From an uncultured Myxococcales bacterium (lineage in GTDB: Bacteria; Myxococcota; Myxococcia; Myxococcales; Myxococcaceae): a stretch of 64,000 nucleotides of DNA. Numbering within the stretch: the stretch's first letter is position 1; each line of letters starts with the position of its first letter. Where the stretch lies: NCBI GenBank assembly GCA_937980205.1, contig CALJKW010000079.1, positions 248,001-312,000 of the forward strand, read 5' to 3'. The notes beneath the pieces were generated by a model. The model searched no databases. It was given only the letters and a program-made list of their open reading frames with translations, and was not told the DNA's origin. Positions 26,790 through 34,944 of the stretch are shown here, piece after piece. Made by a program: the position numbers and the translations under genes.

Positions 26790-27308
26790 TCACTTCAGGC
26801 CGTCGCGGATCCGCGCGAACAGCCCGTTCACCGTCAGGAAGATCATCTCGACGTCCCCGAAGCGGACCTTGGTCTCGTCGGTGACGCGCGCGCGCTCGTT
26901 CGGCGCGAGCTTGAGCGGGCCCACCCACGTGCCGTTCTTCGACTCGGCGTCGACGACGTTCCAGTCGCCGGTGCGGGCGTCCTTCTGAAAGTACGCGTGG
27001 AAGCGGCTCACCGAGGCGTCGTCGATCACGACGTCGTTGGTGTCGATGCGGCCCACCGTCACGCCCATCGCGAACGCGTTGGCCTTGCCCGGCACCTTCT
27101 TGAGCTCGAACAGCACCGGCTCTCCGGCGCGAGGCTCTTTGAGCGCGGCGCCCGACGCGGTCCCCATCCACGCCTCGTCGCCGTGCGCGGTCATGGGGAG
27201 CTCCCAGTACAAGAGCGGGGCGTCGATCGACTTCCTCAGCAGCTCCGCCTCCGTCAGATAACGGCGGCAGTAGTAGGAGAAGCCGGTGGGCACGGTCGGC
27301 GGCCACAT
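26790..27308 (-). CDS. FHA-domain protein
   Basis: 172 residues from ATG 27308, which has GGAG eight bases upstream. The C-terminal half is an FHA domain with the standard phosphothreonine-binding elements: VGRIDTNDVVIDDASVSRFHAYF, then DAESKNGTWVG. The N-terminal 80 residues (PPTVPTGFSYYCRRY) are of unknown fold. The domain is a reader of Thr-phosphorylated proteins, so it may report on one of the nearby Hanks kinases. The start is 12 bases from the start of the divergent small gene. Confidence 0.88.
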   Translation of the reverse strand: MWPPTVPTGFSYYCRRYLTEAELLRKSIDAPLLYWELPMTAHGDEAWMGTASGAALKEPRAGEPVLFELKKVPGKANAFAMGVTVGRIDTNDVVIDDASVSRFHAYFQKDARTGDWNVVDAESKNGTWVGPLKLAPNERARVTDETKVRFGDVEMIFLTVNGLFARIRDGLK

Positions 27309-27320
27309 TAAGATGGCTCC

Positions 27321-27578
27321 ATGCACCGGCGCTACACCATCCATCGAGACGGAGATCTCCTCGTCGAGGACCTCGACGAGCACGGCAAACCCATCGATCC
27401 GGAGCCGGTCCCTCCCGAAGATCGCCTGCCCCTCGAGGTCGTCGTGCTCGCGCCCGACGACGTCGACTCACGCGCGGCGCTCATCGATCTGCTCGAGCTC
27501 GCGCACGAGATGGAGTCGAACCCCGACGAGCAGAAAGCCGCCCAGGCGAAGGGTCACAAGCTCAACGTGATCAGCTGA
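27321..27578 (+). CDS. Small acidic protein, unknown function
   Basis: 85 residues, strongly acidic (many Asp and Glu: DGDLLVEDLDEHG, PDDVDSRAALIDLLELAHEMESN). No known domain and no signal peptide, so probably cytoplasmic. It is divergent from the FHA gene with only 12 bases between starts, which suggests shared control. No Shine-Dalgarno is obvious; an ATG 8 bases earlier is out of frame. Real because the frame keeps the codon bias of its neighbours and ends before a small convergent hairpin. Confidence 0.6.
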   Translation: MHRRYTIHRDGDLLVEDLDEHGKPIDPEPVPPEDRLPLEVVVLAPDDVDSRAALIDLLELAHEMESNPDEQKAAQAKGHKLNVIS

Positions 27579-27622
27579 CCCGAGCGCGGCCGCAGTCGGC
27601 CGACAGCCGCGCGACCCGAAGC

Positions 27623-27970
27623 TCAGCCGGCGATGTGCAGCCGCTGAAAGTCGCTGGCCTTCAGCGCCACGGGCGCGGGCTTGAACGCTTCGAAGCCGTC
27701 GCGGAAGTACGTGTTGAACTTCTGCTCGACCTTCTTCGCCTCCGAGGCCCGGAACGACGTGCCTTCGGTGGCCGCCTGGAACTGCGCCTTGAAGTCCTTG
27801 CTCGCGAGCCAGTTGTCGACCTGCGACGAGCCGTTCGAGAACGTGTCCCGATACCGGCGCTCCTGCAGGACGTTCTGAACTTCGGTCGGGGCGACGTCGA
27901 TGCGCTCCAGCAGGCGCTGGGCGCGATTGACGATGTCGAGCAGCCCCTTTCCGACTTTCATCACTCCCAT
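27623..27970 (-). CDS. Small helical protein, unknown function
   Basis: 115 residues from ATG 27970 (or 112 from ATG 27961). Largely helical and Lys/Gln/Ala-rich (FKAQFQAATEGTSFRASEAKKVEQKFNTYF) with no signal peptide, so likely cytoplasmic. The pattern does not match a family I know. The frame is open well beyond the start but that extension lies over the next lipoprotein gene and is rich in Arg, which is typical of antisense noise. Transcription from the strand gap at 27971-28020. Confidence 0.62.
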   Translation of the reverse strand: MGVMKVGKGLLDIVNRAQRLLERIDVAPTEVQNVLQERRYRDTFSNGSSQVDNWLASKDFKAQFQAATEGTSFRASEAKKVEQKFNTYFRDGFEAFKPAPVALKASDFQRLHIAG

Positions 27971-28020
27971 TGTCGCGACATGTGGGAGTCGAGTTGCGCA
28001 CCCCGCGCAAGACGAAAAGC

Positions 28021-28395
28021 TCAGTCGTTCTGGGCGCCTGCGGCTATCCAGTCGCGGACGAGCTGGATGCGGGCCGGCTCGAGGACGTCGCCGGTGTTCG
28101 GCATGCGCATGCCGGCGGCGGGCATGTCCTTCGAGATCTTCTCGAACAGGTACGACTCGTCGGGCTTGCCCGGCACCACGAGCAGGCGCGTGCCCCCGTC
28201 CACCCCGGTCGCGGCGACATTGACGAGCTTCGCGTGTGACGGCGACTCGAGGTTGAGCCCGTTCGCCCCCACGCCGCGGTGACACGCCGCGAAGTTGCAG
28301 CTCACGTTGAACACCTCGCTCTGCACCCGGCCGAGCGTCGGCGGCTGCGCGGGTCCGCAGCCGAACAGCACGCCGATCAGGAGCAGCCGCCGCAT
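28021..28395 (-). CDS. Small c-type-cytochrome-like lipoprotein
   Basis: 124 residues, lipoprotein signal ending in GVLFGC. The first structural element has a C33-x4-C38-H39 haem-like motif (SCNFAACH), a spacing variant of CxxCH, and a Met-rich MPAAGMRMP could provide the distal ligand. The fold, with VVPGKPDESYLFEKI, matches the small planctomycete/myxobacterial cytochrome-type domain. The ATG overlaps the previous stop by one base (TGATG). It is the last gene of a three-lipoprotein operon led by a copper monooxygenase-like protein, and could pass electrons to it (inference). Confidence 0.83.
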   Translation of the reverse strand: MRRLLLIGVLFGCGPAQPPTLGRVQSEVFNVSCNFAACHRGVGANGLNLESPSHAKLVNVAATGVDGGTRLLVVPGKPDESYLFEKISKDMPAAGMRMPNTGDVLEPARIQLVRDWIAAGAQND

Positions 28396-28856
28396 CAGTT
28401 GTTGTAGATGAGCTCGAACAGCACGAGGCGATCGACCTGAGCGCCCGCGGTGATCTCGAACTCGTTCGTCCGCGGCAGCGTCACCGGGTCGCCGGTGTCC
28501 GGGTCCTTCATCGCCGCGCCGTTGCCGTCGACGTCGAAGAAGCCGAGGAACACGTACTTGCCAGGCTCGAGCTCCTTCGTGACGAAGTCCTTCGCGCTCA
28601 CGCCCGTTCGAACGTCGACGCCCGCAACCTCGACGAACTGGAACTCCATCGCGTCGGAGCGCGGGCCGGTGATGGACACGTCCTCGACCAGAAAGACGTT
28701 GCCGTAGATGGTGCCCATGAGCGGGTCGGTCAGCGACGAGCTCATCTTCGCGTTGTCCGCGACCTGGAACCGGAACCTCGCCGTCCCCGTCTTCGGCGCG
28801 CCGGGGCCGCACGCAGCGGCCGCCAGCGCGAGGAGCGACATCGATAGCGCGCGCAT
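28395..28856 (-). CDS. Lipoprotein with transthyretin-like features, unknown function
   Basis: 153 residues. Signal peptide MRALSMSLLALAAAAC, Gly at position two. The mature part is beta-rich with GKYVFLGFFDVDGNG, a Ca-binding or prealbumin-like turn, and ends in VLFELIYNN. It overlaps both neighbours by one base, so the three genes are translated as one unit. Its partners, a copper type II monooxygenase and a cytochrome-like protein, hint at a shared extracytoplasmic redox task, but no enzyme motif is present here. Confidence 0.8.
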   Translation of the reverse strand: MRALSMSLLALAAAACGPGAPKTGTARFRFQVADNAKMSSSLTDPLMGTIYGNVFLVEDVSITGPRSDAMEFQFVEVAGVDVRTGVSAKDFVTKELEPGKYVFLGFFDVDGNGAAMKDPDTGDPVTLPRTNEFEITAGAQVDRLVLFELIYNN

Positions 28857-29767
28857 CACTCGGTCACGCCGACGTTGCAGACCCACGAGTCCTTCGTGCC
28901 CGCGAGCAGGCCGAAGCTCGCGCACATCTCGTGCGGGAACGTGAGCGTCTTGTCGCTGCTGTTCGTCCACGTGCAGCTGGTGCGCAAGATCATGCCCGCC
29001 TTCACCTTGATCGGCGTCGACATGAACAGCTCGACCGGCGGCGCGTCGCGGTAGTCCGGCTTCCACGCGTCGACCTGGTATCTGGTCACCAGGCTGTTCA
29101 CGTCGGCGCCGAGCTGCGTGAACATCTTCATGCCGTTCTCGTGCATGTGCCCGCCGAGCAGCAGCAGGTCAGCGTCCTGCTTCACGGTGCAGTCGAACGT
29201 GGTCGTGAACTCGGCGGCGCGCGGCGGGACCTCGAAGTTGCCGATGTTGAGGCCGAACGGCGCGACCCAGCGCGTGATCTCGCTCTGCGGCTTGATGCCG
29301 ATGCGGATCACGTCGCGCACGAGGATCGGCTCGGTGCTCGTGTTCACGTAGTGCATCTGGATCACGAGCGGCTTGTTCGCCGGCAGCGGCGTGCCCGAGC
29401 CCTCGGGCAGATCCATGATCGCGAACGGCTCGAAGTCCTTCATCGTCGAGATGTCGGTGCAGTCGTACGTCGTGCCCTCGGGCTTCGGCTTCTTCGAGCC
29501 GAGCAGGATCACGTGGTGGCCGAACTTCCCCTGGCGGGCGTCGACCTTCCACATCGCGGCGTCTTCGCCGTGGTACACGAAGTCGGTGCAGAACATCTTC
29601 TCTTCACCGGGCTCGATGATCTGCTCCGTGGTGACGAGATCGTACATGCCCTGCTCCGGCGCCGGGACCTCGACGCGAAGGTCGCGGGCTTTCGGCCCAC
29701 CGCAGGAGAATGACGAGAGCACAGCCACTGCCACTGCGAGTGCGGTCGGAACGAGACGCAACTGCAT
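28856..29767 (-). CDS. Copper type II monooxygenase-like lipoprotein
   Basis: 303 residues, lipoprotein signal ending SSFSC. All copper ligands of the peptidylglycine alpha-hydroxylating monooxygenase fold can be placed in order: H84-H85 (FGHH), H139 (QMHY), H207 and H209 (GGHMH) and M281 (PHEM). The family hydroxylates C-H bonds with two copper centres and a one-electron donor. Extra Cys residues at 60, 103, 193, 265 and 282 may form disulfides. Shine-Dalgarno AAGGAG precedes the ATG. It heads an operon with two small lipoproteins. Substrate unknown. Confidence 0.9.
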   Translation of the reverse strand: MQLRLVPTALAVAVAVLSSFSCGGPKARDLRVEVPAPEQGMYDLVTTEQIIEPGEEKMFCTDFVYHGEDAAMWKVDARQGKFGHHVILLGSKKPKPEGTTYDCTDISTMKDFEPFAIMDLPEGSGTPLPANKPLVIQMHYVNTSTEPILVRDVIRIGIKPQSEITRWVAPFGLNIGNFEVPPRAAEFTTTFDCTVKQDADLLLLGGHMHENGMKMFTQLGADVNSLVTRYQVDAWKPDYRDAPPVELFMSTPIKVKAGMILRTSCTWTNSSDKTLTFPHEMCASFGLLAGTKDSWVCNVGVTE

Positions 29768-29839
29768 GTCGAGGGCTCCTTGCTTTGGGCCTTCTCCCCT
29801 ATCGAAGGCTTCGGCGCCGCCCGTCTAACATCTGGCGCG

Positions 29840-31135
29840 TCAGGTCGGCAACCGGACGCCGACGATGGCGCCGCCGCCGTCGCGATTGGTCGCAAACGCC
29901 TCGCCGCGGTGCGCCTGCGCGATGCGCTGCACCAGCGCCAGGCCCAGGCCCAGGCCCTCGCCGCGCGTGTCGCTGCCCTCGCGGAACGGCTCGAACATCT
30001 TCCCCGCGTCACCGTTGAGGCCCGGCCCTCGGTCGTGCACCGCGAACACGATCTTGCCGGGCTCGTCGCGGACCTCGAGCTTCTCCGCCCCGCCGGCGTG
30101 CTTGCGCGCGTTCTCGAGCAGGTTCGCGAGCGCGCGCGCGAGCAGCGTCGGGTCGACCTTGATCGTCTTCGCCTGCGTCTTCAGGTCCAGCCTCGCCGGC
30201 TCGAGCCCCGCCCGCTCCACCGCGCGCGACGCCGCGTCTTTCACGTCGACGTCGCGAAGGTTCAGCGCCTCGAACTCGACGCGCGAGCTCGCGAGCAGCT
30301 CGCCGACGAGCGCGTCCATCTCGACCACCTCGCGGTCGATGTCGTCCCAGGTCTTCGGCGTGGGGCCGTTGTCGCGGCCGAGCTCGCTGATGATCCGCAC
30401 GCGCGCCAGCGGAGTTCGCAGCTCGTGCGACACCGCCGCCAGCAGCTCGCGCTGCTGCGAGATCTGCTTCTCGATCTTCGCGGCCATGTCGTTGACCGCC
30501 TCGCTCACCACGCCGATCTCGTCGGGCTCGTAGCAGCCGACCTTGCTGCGCGCGCTGTAGTCGCCCGCGCCGATGCGCTTCACCGTCTCGGTCAGCTCGT
30601 CGAGCGGGCGAGCGATGCGGCGCGCGATCTTCCCCGACGCCGCCGAGAGGATCATCGCCGCCACGAACAGCACGATCGCCGCCGTCAGCGGGTTGAACGG
30701 AGCGTGCCGCCGGTGCGTGAAGCACGCGTGCGCCGTGCCCACCAGCGCGCCGCCGCGCGTGATCGGAAAGCTCATCACCCCGCGCTCGCACGCGTCTCCG
30801 ACGCGCGTCAGCACCGCTCCACCGGGCGCGCGCACCTCGACGTTCACGTCGAACGCGTCGGCGGCAGAGCGGATCTTCCGCTCGCGCTCGACCGGGTCGT
30901 CCCAGCTCGTCGCGAGCTCGTTCGAGACGAAGCGCGCGACCGGGTCGTACCAGCGGGCCTGGCCGCCGCCCACGTGCCACATCACCGCGAACGTCGCGGC
31001 GACCGCGCCCACCGTCACGAAGATCGTGGCGACGAACCACCAGAAGATGCGCCGGCGCAGCGAGCTGCGGATGTGCCGCCCCACCGGCCCCATTCGCTTC
31101 CAGCGGCGGTGGCGGTGGTGGTGGTGCGGGTGCAC
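29840..31135 (-). CDS. CpxA-like sensor histidine kinase with His-rich N-terminus
   Basis: 431 residues from GTG 31135; an AAGGAG overlapping the regulator stop lies 7 bases before it. Residues 2-9 are a His cluster (HPHHHHRH) on the cytoplasmic side of TM1 (about 28-52). A periplasmic sensor of about 95 residues with two Cys, TM2 at about 150-168, HAMP, SHELRTP with H237, N-box NLLENARKH, DRGPG and GEGLGLGL follow, all intact. It forms an operon with the OmpR-type regulator and two envelope proteins. The order and the Spy/CpxP-like partner point to an envelope-stress or metal system. Confidence 0.93.
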   Translation of the reverse strand: MHPHHHHRHRRWKRMGPVGRHIRSSLRRRIFWWFVATIFVTVGAVAATFAVMWHVGGGQARWYDPVARFVSNELATSWDDPVERERKIRSAADAFDVNVEVRAPGGAVLTRVGDACERGVMSFPITRGGALVGTAHACFTHRRHAPFNPLTAAIVLFVAAMILSAASGKIARRIARPLDELTETVKRIGAGDYSARSKVGCYEPDEIGVVSEAVNDMAAKIEKQISQQRELLAAVSHELRTPLARVRIISELGRDNGPTPKTWDDIDREVVEMDALVGELLASSRVEFEALNLRDVDVKDAASRAVERAGLEPARLDLKTQAKTIKVDPTLLARALANLLENARKHAGGAEKLEVRDEPGKIVFAVHDRGPGLNGDAGKMFEPFREGSDTRGEGLGLGLALVQRIAQAHRGEAFATNRDGGGAIVGVRLPT

Positions 31136-31139
31136 CGCC

Positions 31140-31823
31140 TCACTCCTTCGCCAGCACGTAGCCGACGCCGCGCACCGTCTTGATCAGCTTCGGCGGATCA
31201 TCGCCGAGCTTCGCGCGCAGGTGGCTGATGTGGACGTCGACGGTGCGCTCGCCGACGACGACGTCGCTGCGCCCCGCTTCTTTCAGCAGCGCGTCACGGG
31301 GAATGACGCGCCCCGGTCGCCTCAGCAGCGCCACGAGGATGTCGAACTCGAGGCCGGTGAGCTCCACCGCTTTGCCGGCGACCGTCGCGACCCGCGAGCT
31401 CACGTCGACGGCGATGTTGCCCACCGACAGCTGCTGCGCCACGACGTCGGGGCGCGAGCGCCGCAGCACCGCCTTCAGGCGCGCGAGCAGCTCGCGCGGT
31501 GAGAACGGCTTGGCCACGTAGTCGTCGGCGCCCAGCTCGAGCCCGACCACGCGGTCGGTCTCGTCGCCGCGCGCGGTGAGCATGATGACGGGCACGTTCG
31601 ACTTCGCGCGGACCCGCTTCACCACCTCGAGCCCGTCCATGCCCGGCATCATCACGTCGAGCAGCACCGCGTCGAAGGCGCCCTGCTCGAGCGCCGCCAG
31701 CCCGCGCGGCCCATCGGCGGCGTGGCTCAAGGACACTCCGTTCTGTTCGAGGTAGCTCGAGAGCAGCTCGGGGAGCCTTGCGTCGTCGTCGATGAGCAGC
31801 ACGCGGGAGGCCAAGTCGCTCAC
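31140..31823 (-). CDS. CpxR-like OmpR-family response regulator
   Basis: 227 residues: acidic pocket D12-D13-D14, phospho-acceptor D56 (VLLDVMMP), Thr in MLTARG and K105 (VAKPFS), then a winged-helix domain ending in ERTVDVHISHLRAKLGDDP...VRGVGYVL. It lies four bases after the small Pro-rich secreted-protein gene and four before the sensor kinase, so it is clearly part of that operon. Direct repeats at 32756-32795 may be its binding site. Confidence 0.95.
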   Translation of the reverse strand: MSDLASRVLLIDDDARLPELLSSYLEQNGVSLSHAADGPRGLAALEQGAFDAVLLDVMMPGMDGLEVVKRVRAKSNVPVIMLTARGDETDRVVGLELGADDYVAKPFSPRELLARLKAVLRRSRPDVVAQQLSVGNIAVDVSSRVATVAGKAVELTGLEFDILVALLRRPGRVIPRDALLKEAGRSDVVVGERTVDVHISHLRAKLGDDPPKLIKTVRGVGYVLAKE

Positions 31824-31827
31824 GACT

Positions 31828-32163
31828 CTACTCTTGCGCGGTGGGCTTCGCCGCAGGCTTCTCCGGCGACGGCGGTTGGACGATCACCGTCGGCGCCTGG
31901 GCGGCAGGAACCGCCTGCGGCTGCACGATGATGATCTGCGGCACGAGCTGCTGCTGCGGAGCCGGAGCAGGCGCCGGCGCGGGGGCCGGTGCCGGCGCCG
32001 TCACCACCGGCGCGACGGGAGCCGGCCGGTCCCAGCGCTGCGACCAGCGGCTGTCGCAGCCGCCCTCATACCCGTGGTGCCAGCGGTGGCGGGCCCCCGC
32101 GATGGCCGAGCCGTAGCCGGCGATGACTCCCAGACCCAACAGAACGATCAGTGGCTTTCTCAT
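31828..32163 (-). CDS. Small secreted Pro/Ala/His-rich protein
   Basis: 111 residues with an N-terminal hydrophobic segment (PLIVLLGLGVIAGYGSAIAGA) that may be a signal peptide. RHRWHHGYEGG follows, then a low-complexity PAPAPAPAPAP run of roughly 40 residues and an acidic/Pro tail. The His/Trp start could bind metals. It is 12 bases after the Spy/CpxP-like gene and next to the regulator, in one operon. No fold can be assigned; the protein looks largely disordered. Confidence 0.72.
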   Translation of the reverse strand: MRKPLIVLLGLGVIAGYGSAIAGARHRWHHGYEGGCDSRWSQRWDRPAPVAPVVTAPAPAPAPAPAPAPQQQLVPQIIIVQPQAVPAAQAPTVIVQPPSPEKPAAKPTAQE

Positions 32164-32175
32164 GGCGGCGTCCTT

Positions 32176-32682
32176 TCAGAGGTTCACGGCGTGGCGGTGG
32201 TGACCGAAGTGGCGACCGTGATGGCCGCCGTAGCCGCAGCCGCCGCCGCCGAAGCCGCGCGGGCCGAACTCGAGCAGATCACCCGCGACGGCGCGCTGCT
32301 CGGGCGTGAGCGCCTCGTGGATCTTCTGCATCCCGGCGATCGCCACCTTCTTCAGCTCTTCGAACGCGCTCTGCTGCTTCTCGAACTGCTCGCGCACCGA
32401 CTCGGTGTCGAAGTGCTCACCGCGAACCGAGCGCGCGAACGTCTGACGGGCGCGGAAGAGCTCCTCGCGGATCGCGCGGGCCTTCTCCTGCAGCTCGTCG
32501 AAGGTCTCGGTGATCACCTTCTCCTGGCCAGGAGTGGTGTCGAGCCTCTGGAAGAGGCGGCGCAGCATCCAGCGGCGGCCGGCGTCTTGGCCCCAGCCGC
32601 CACCGTAGCCCCACCGCCGACCGCCCCTGACCACCTTCACGAGCGCGATCAGGCACACCGTACCGAAAATGAATCCGAACAT
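32176..32682 (-). CDS. Spy/CpxP-like periplasmic protein
   Basis: 168 residues. A hydrophobic N-terminus (FGFIFGTVCLIALVKVV) acts as a signal or anchor, then an all-helical domain of about 110 residues with the LTPEQR of the LTxxQ Spy/CpxP family near residue 125, and a Gly/His tail (GGHHGRHFGHHRH) able to bind metal. Family members dampen a CpxA-type kinase or hold unfolded envelope proteins. ATG 32682 has GGAGAG upstream. It heads the operon with CpxR/CpxA-like proteins, and the direct repeats upstream would put it under feedback control. Confidence 0.83.
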   Translation of the reverse strand: MFGFIFGTVCLIALVKVVRGGRRWGYGGGWGQDAGRRWMLRRLFQRLDTTPGQEKVITETFDELQEKARAIREELFRARQTFARSVRGEHFDTESVREQFEKQQSAFEELKKVAIAGMQKIHEALTPEQRAVAGDLLEFGPRGFGGGGCGYGGHHGRHFGHHRHAVNL

Positions 32683-32755
32683 GGTTCTCAGCTCTCCTCT
32701 TCTGCGTTGGCGAAAGGCCGTCATGGCCGCCGCGTCTACGAAGGGAGAGTAGGAA

Positions 32756-32795
32756 CCGCGTGTGAAGCGCTCTGAGGGGCCCGCGTGAAGAAGCG
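32756..32795. promoter_or_regulatory. Direct repeats upstream of the CpxP-like operon
   Basis: CCGCGTGTGAAGCG at 32756-32769 and CCGCGTGAAGAAGCG at 32781-32795, starts 25 bases apart, lie 74-113 bases before the ATG at 32682. OmpR-family regulators bind direct repeats, so the local regulator may bind here. The second copy ends just before the stop of the neighbouring gene. Confidence 0.3.
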
Positions 32796-33257
32796 TTAAG
32801 TCGCTTCGTGGCTCACGGCGCCGACGAACTTCGCCTCGCCGAGCAGCTCGAGGGTGCGACGACCGGTGTCGATGTCGGCCTGCTTGAGCTCGACGGTGAG
32901 CAGCGCGGCGTCGGCCGCGAGCGCGACGGGGATGCCCGCCGGGTTCGAGATGACGCTGTCGAGCACGACGATGGCGAGGCCACCCTGCGCGACGTGGCTG
33001 GTCATCTCGATGATGAGACGCGACGCGCCGGCGAGATCGGTGCCCGAGGCGTCGATGAGCTTGATGCTGCTGTCCTTCTGAAGAGCCGCGACCCGCGCGA
33101 GCGCCTTGGCGATCGGCTCGGCCGAGCCACCCGGGTGCGACGGGAGCACGGCGAGCGAGCTCCACTCTTTCTTCAGGGTGGCGAACCAGAGCCGCTGCAC
33201 GTCGGTCGACGGCAGATCGGCGGTGATGGGCATCGAAGCTGCTGCTGCTGAATTCAT
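32796..33257 (-). CDS. Degenerate BY-kinase/CpsD-like protein of the polysaccharide locus
   Basis: 153 residues, no signal peptide. The order of beta-strands (SLAVLPSHPGG, IKLIDASG, LAIVVLDSV, DAALLTVELK, FVGAVSH) follows the MinD-like core of bacterial tyrosine kinases and CpsD. The Walker A lysine and Ser/Thr are missing (PGGSAEPIAK instead of GKS/T), so it probably cannot hydrolyse ATP. The Tyr cluster is also absent. ATG 33257 overlaps the receiver gene stop (ATGA) and has GGAGGG upstream. A structural or regulatory role in exopolysaccharide export is the best guess. Confidence 0.65.
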   Translation of the reverse strand: MNSAAAASMPITADLPSTDVQRLWFATLKKEWSSLAVLPSHPGGSAEPIAKALARVAALQKDSSIKLIDASGTDLAGASRLIIEMTSHVAQGGLAIVVLDSVISNPAGIPVALAADAALLTVELKQADIDTGRRTLELLGEAKFVGAVSHEAT

Positions 33258-33622
33258 GAACCCTCCGTAACGGCCCTCACTGCACGGGTGAACTCCGCGC
33301 GAGTGAAGGGTTTAATCAGGTATAAACGCGCGCCCAGCTCTTCTGCATGGGCGCGGTCTTCCGGTAACGACCGCGCGGACATCATGAGCACGGGCGTCGA
33401 GCTCATCTCCTCTTTGCGGATGAACTCGAGCACGTCGTAGCCGGACGACTCGGGGAGCATCAGGTCGAGGACGACGAGGTCGAACTTCTGCTCGCGCAGT
33501 GCGGCCATGGCCTTGCGGCCGTCGCTGGCTTCGCTGACCTGGTACTTGATGAGCTCCAGGTAGCCGCGGACCATCTTGCGCAGCGGTGGATCGTCTTCGA
33601 CGACCAGCGCGAGCTTGTTCAA
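33254..33622 (-). CDS. Single-domain response regulator (receiver only)
   Basis: 122 residues, a complete CheY-like receiver: acidic pair E9-D10-D11, phospho-acceptor D53 (LVVLDLMLP), MSAR switch Ser and K104 (LIKPFT). No output domain. It starts with TTG overlapping the stop of the beta-barrel gene (TTGA). A receiver inside the polysaccharide operon matches the M. xanthus eps region, where a receiver protein regulates export (from general knowledge of that locus). No matching kinase is adjacent. Confidence 0.9.
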   Translation of the reverse strand: MNKLALVVEDDPPLRKMVRGYLELIKYQVSEASDGRKAMAALREQKFDLVVLDLMLPESSGYDVLEFIRKEEMSSTPVLMMSARSLPEDRAHAEELGARLYLIKPFTRAEFTRAVRAVTEGS

Positions 33623-34941
33623 GTCTGGCCTTCCACGCGCAGGGTGAGTGCCAGGCCGACGATCCAGTTGTGCACGACTCCGCCGTCAATCATGTACAGC
33701 GAGTCTAGGCCGTACGCCTCAAGACGCCAGTACCGCGGAGCCTGGTAGCCCGCGCGCGCGTCGATCGCGAACGTGACGATGTCGGGAAGCCCGCCGTTGG
33801 CGGTCGACTGCACGCCGCGGACGGCGACCGGCGACAGCGACATCGCGGCGCTCGCACGCGTGCTGACGATCCACCGTTCTCGGAACGTGTACGCGAGCGT
33901 CGTGAAGAGCTCGCCGCGGTTGAACGCCGCGACGACGTAGCGGTCGATGAACGGCGCGACGCGGACGCCGGTGTCGAGGTTGACCACGTGCCGCGCGCTG
34001 CCGGTGCGGTGGCGGATCACGGCGTCTCCGCCGGGAGCGAACGTCGTGCCCTGCACCCGCGTCGGGGTCTGATCCACCGCTCCCTCGGGCGCGGGCTGCA
34101 GATATGACGAGTAGAACGCGCCGACGAGCAGGCCGAGCTCGAGCGCGGTCGACGCGATGATCTGCCGGCGCCACCGCTGCGCCGCGTTGGCGATCGTGAA
34201 CATCGCCTGCTCGCCCGGGAAGTTCGAGTGCCGGCCGTCGACCTGGGTGATCAGCATGTCGACCGGAGTGAGCTGGTAGTCGAGGCGCGCCTGCGTGCGG
34301 TACGACTGCTGCGTGGGCAGCACGAGCCGCGCGCCCTGATCGAGGCCGGAGCTGTAGTTGTAGCCGACCGAGGTATCGAGCTGCATGACCCGGTTCAGCG
34401 GCCACAGCACGCCGCCGTTGAAGTCGAGCGACGTCTGGTAGATCTGCCCGGTGGTGAAGCCGACCGCGTTCACCCCGCCGGGGACGGTCGAGTCGCCTCC
34501 GGTCGGCGGTGGGGGAACCGCCGTGACGTCGCCCGTGCTGCGGCCGGCGGCCAGGTCGACGCGGCCGATGTACAGGTTCTCGAGCAGATACGGCGACGGG
34601 CGACCTTCGCGCGACCACCGCGCCTCGAACGACTGCGAGTGGTTCACCTCGGTGCGCCGGTACCCGTACTGCTGGTCCCCGACCTGGTAGGACTCGTTCG
34701 AGTAGTACTCGCGCATGCGAATCGTCGGCGAGTAGCTGAGGGCGATGCGGCCGCCGAGGTTGTCCACCGCGCCGAAGAGCGACGGGGTGACCTCTGCGTC
34801 GCTCGCGGCGCCAGCGCCCTGCGCGGACGTCGAGTCGGCTCCGGTTGCGGTGCGCGCACGGGACTCCACGCGCGCCGACGCCGTGCCGGTGAAGCGCGCG
34901 TCAGTGAGGACGAGCGCAGCTGCTGCAGCAAGGGCGATCAT
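33619..34941 (-). CDS. EpsX-like outer-membrane beta-barrel of polysaccharide export
   Basis: 440 residues. A short signal (MIALAAAAALVLTDA) precedes about 380 residues of alternating strands with aromatic turn residues (YSPTIRMREYY, SYRTQARLDYQL, TSVGYNYSS, FTTLAYTFRERW), ending in a near-terminal strand with LRVEGQT. Length and position next to an OPX protein and a receiver resemble the EpsX-type beta-barrels of myxobacterial secretion systems. Family by context and fold, not by a signature. SD GGTGGAG precedes the ATG, which is three bases after the OPX stop. Confidence 0.78.
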   Translation of the reverse strand: MIALAAAAALVLTDARFTGTASARVESRARTATGADSTSAQGAGAASDAEVTPSLFGAVDNLGGRIALSYSPTIRMREYYSNESYQVGDQQYGYRRTEVNHSQSFEARWSREGRPSPYLLENLYIGRVDLAAGRSTGDVTAVPPPPTGGDSTVPGGVNAVGFTTGQIYQTSLDFNGGVLWPLNRVMQLDTSVGYNYSSGLDQGARLVLPTQQSYRTQARLDYQLTPVDMLITQVDGRHSNFPGEQAMFTIANAAQRWRRQIIASTALELGLLVGAFYSSYLQPAPEGAVDQTPTRVQGTTFAPGGDAVIRHRTGSARHVVNLDTGVRVAPFIDRYVVAAFNRGELFTTLAYTFRERWIVSTRASAAMSLSPVAVRGVQSTANGGLPDIVTFAIDARAGYQAPRYWRLEAYGLDSLYMIDGGVVHNWIVGLALTLRVEGQT

Positions 34942-34944
34942 GGC

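Noticed and set aside
27587..27602. CGGCCG-CAGT-CGGCCG hairpin between convergent genes
   Set aside because: A six-base GC palindrome with no T-run is expected by chance in DNA of this composition.
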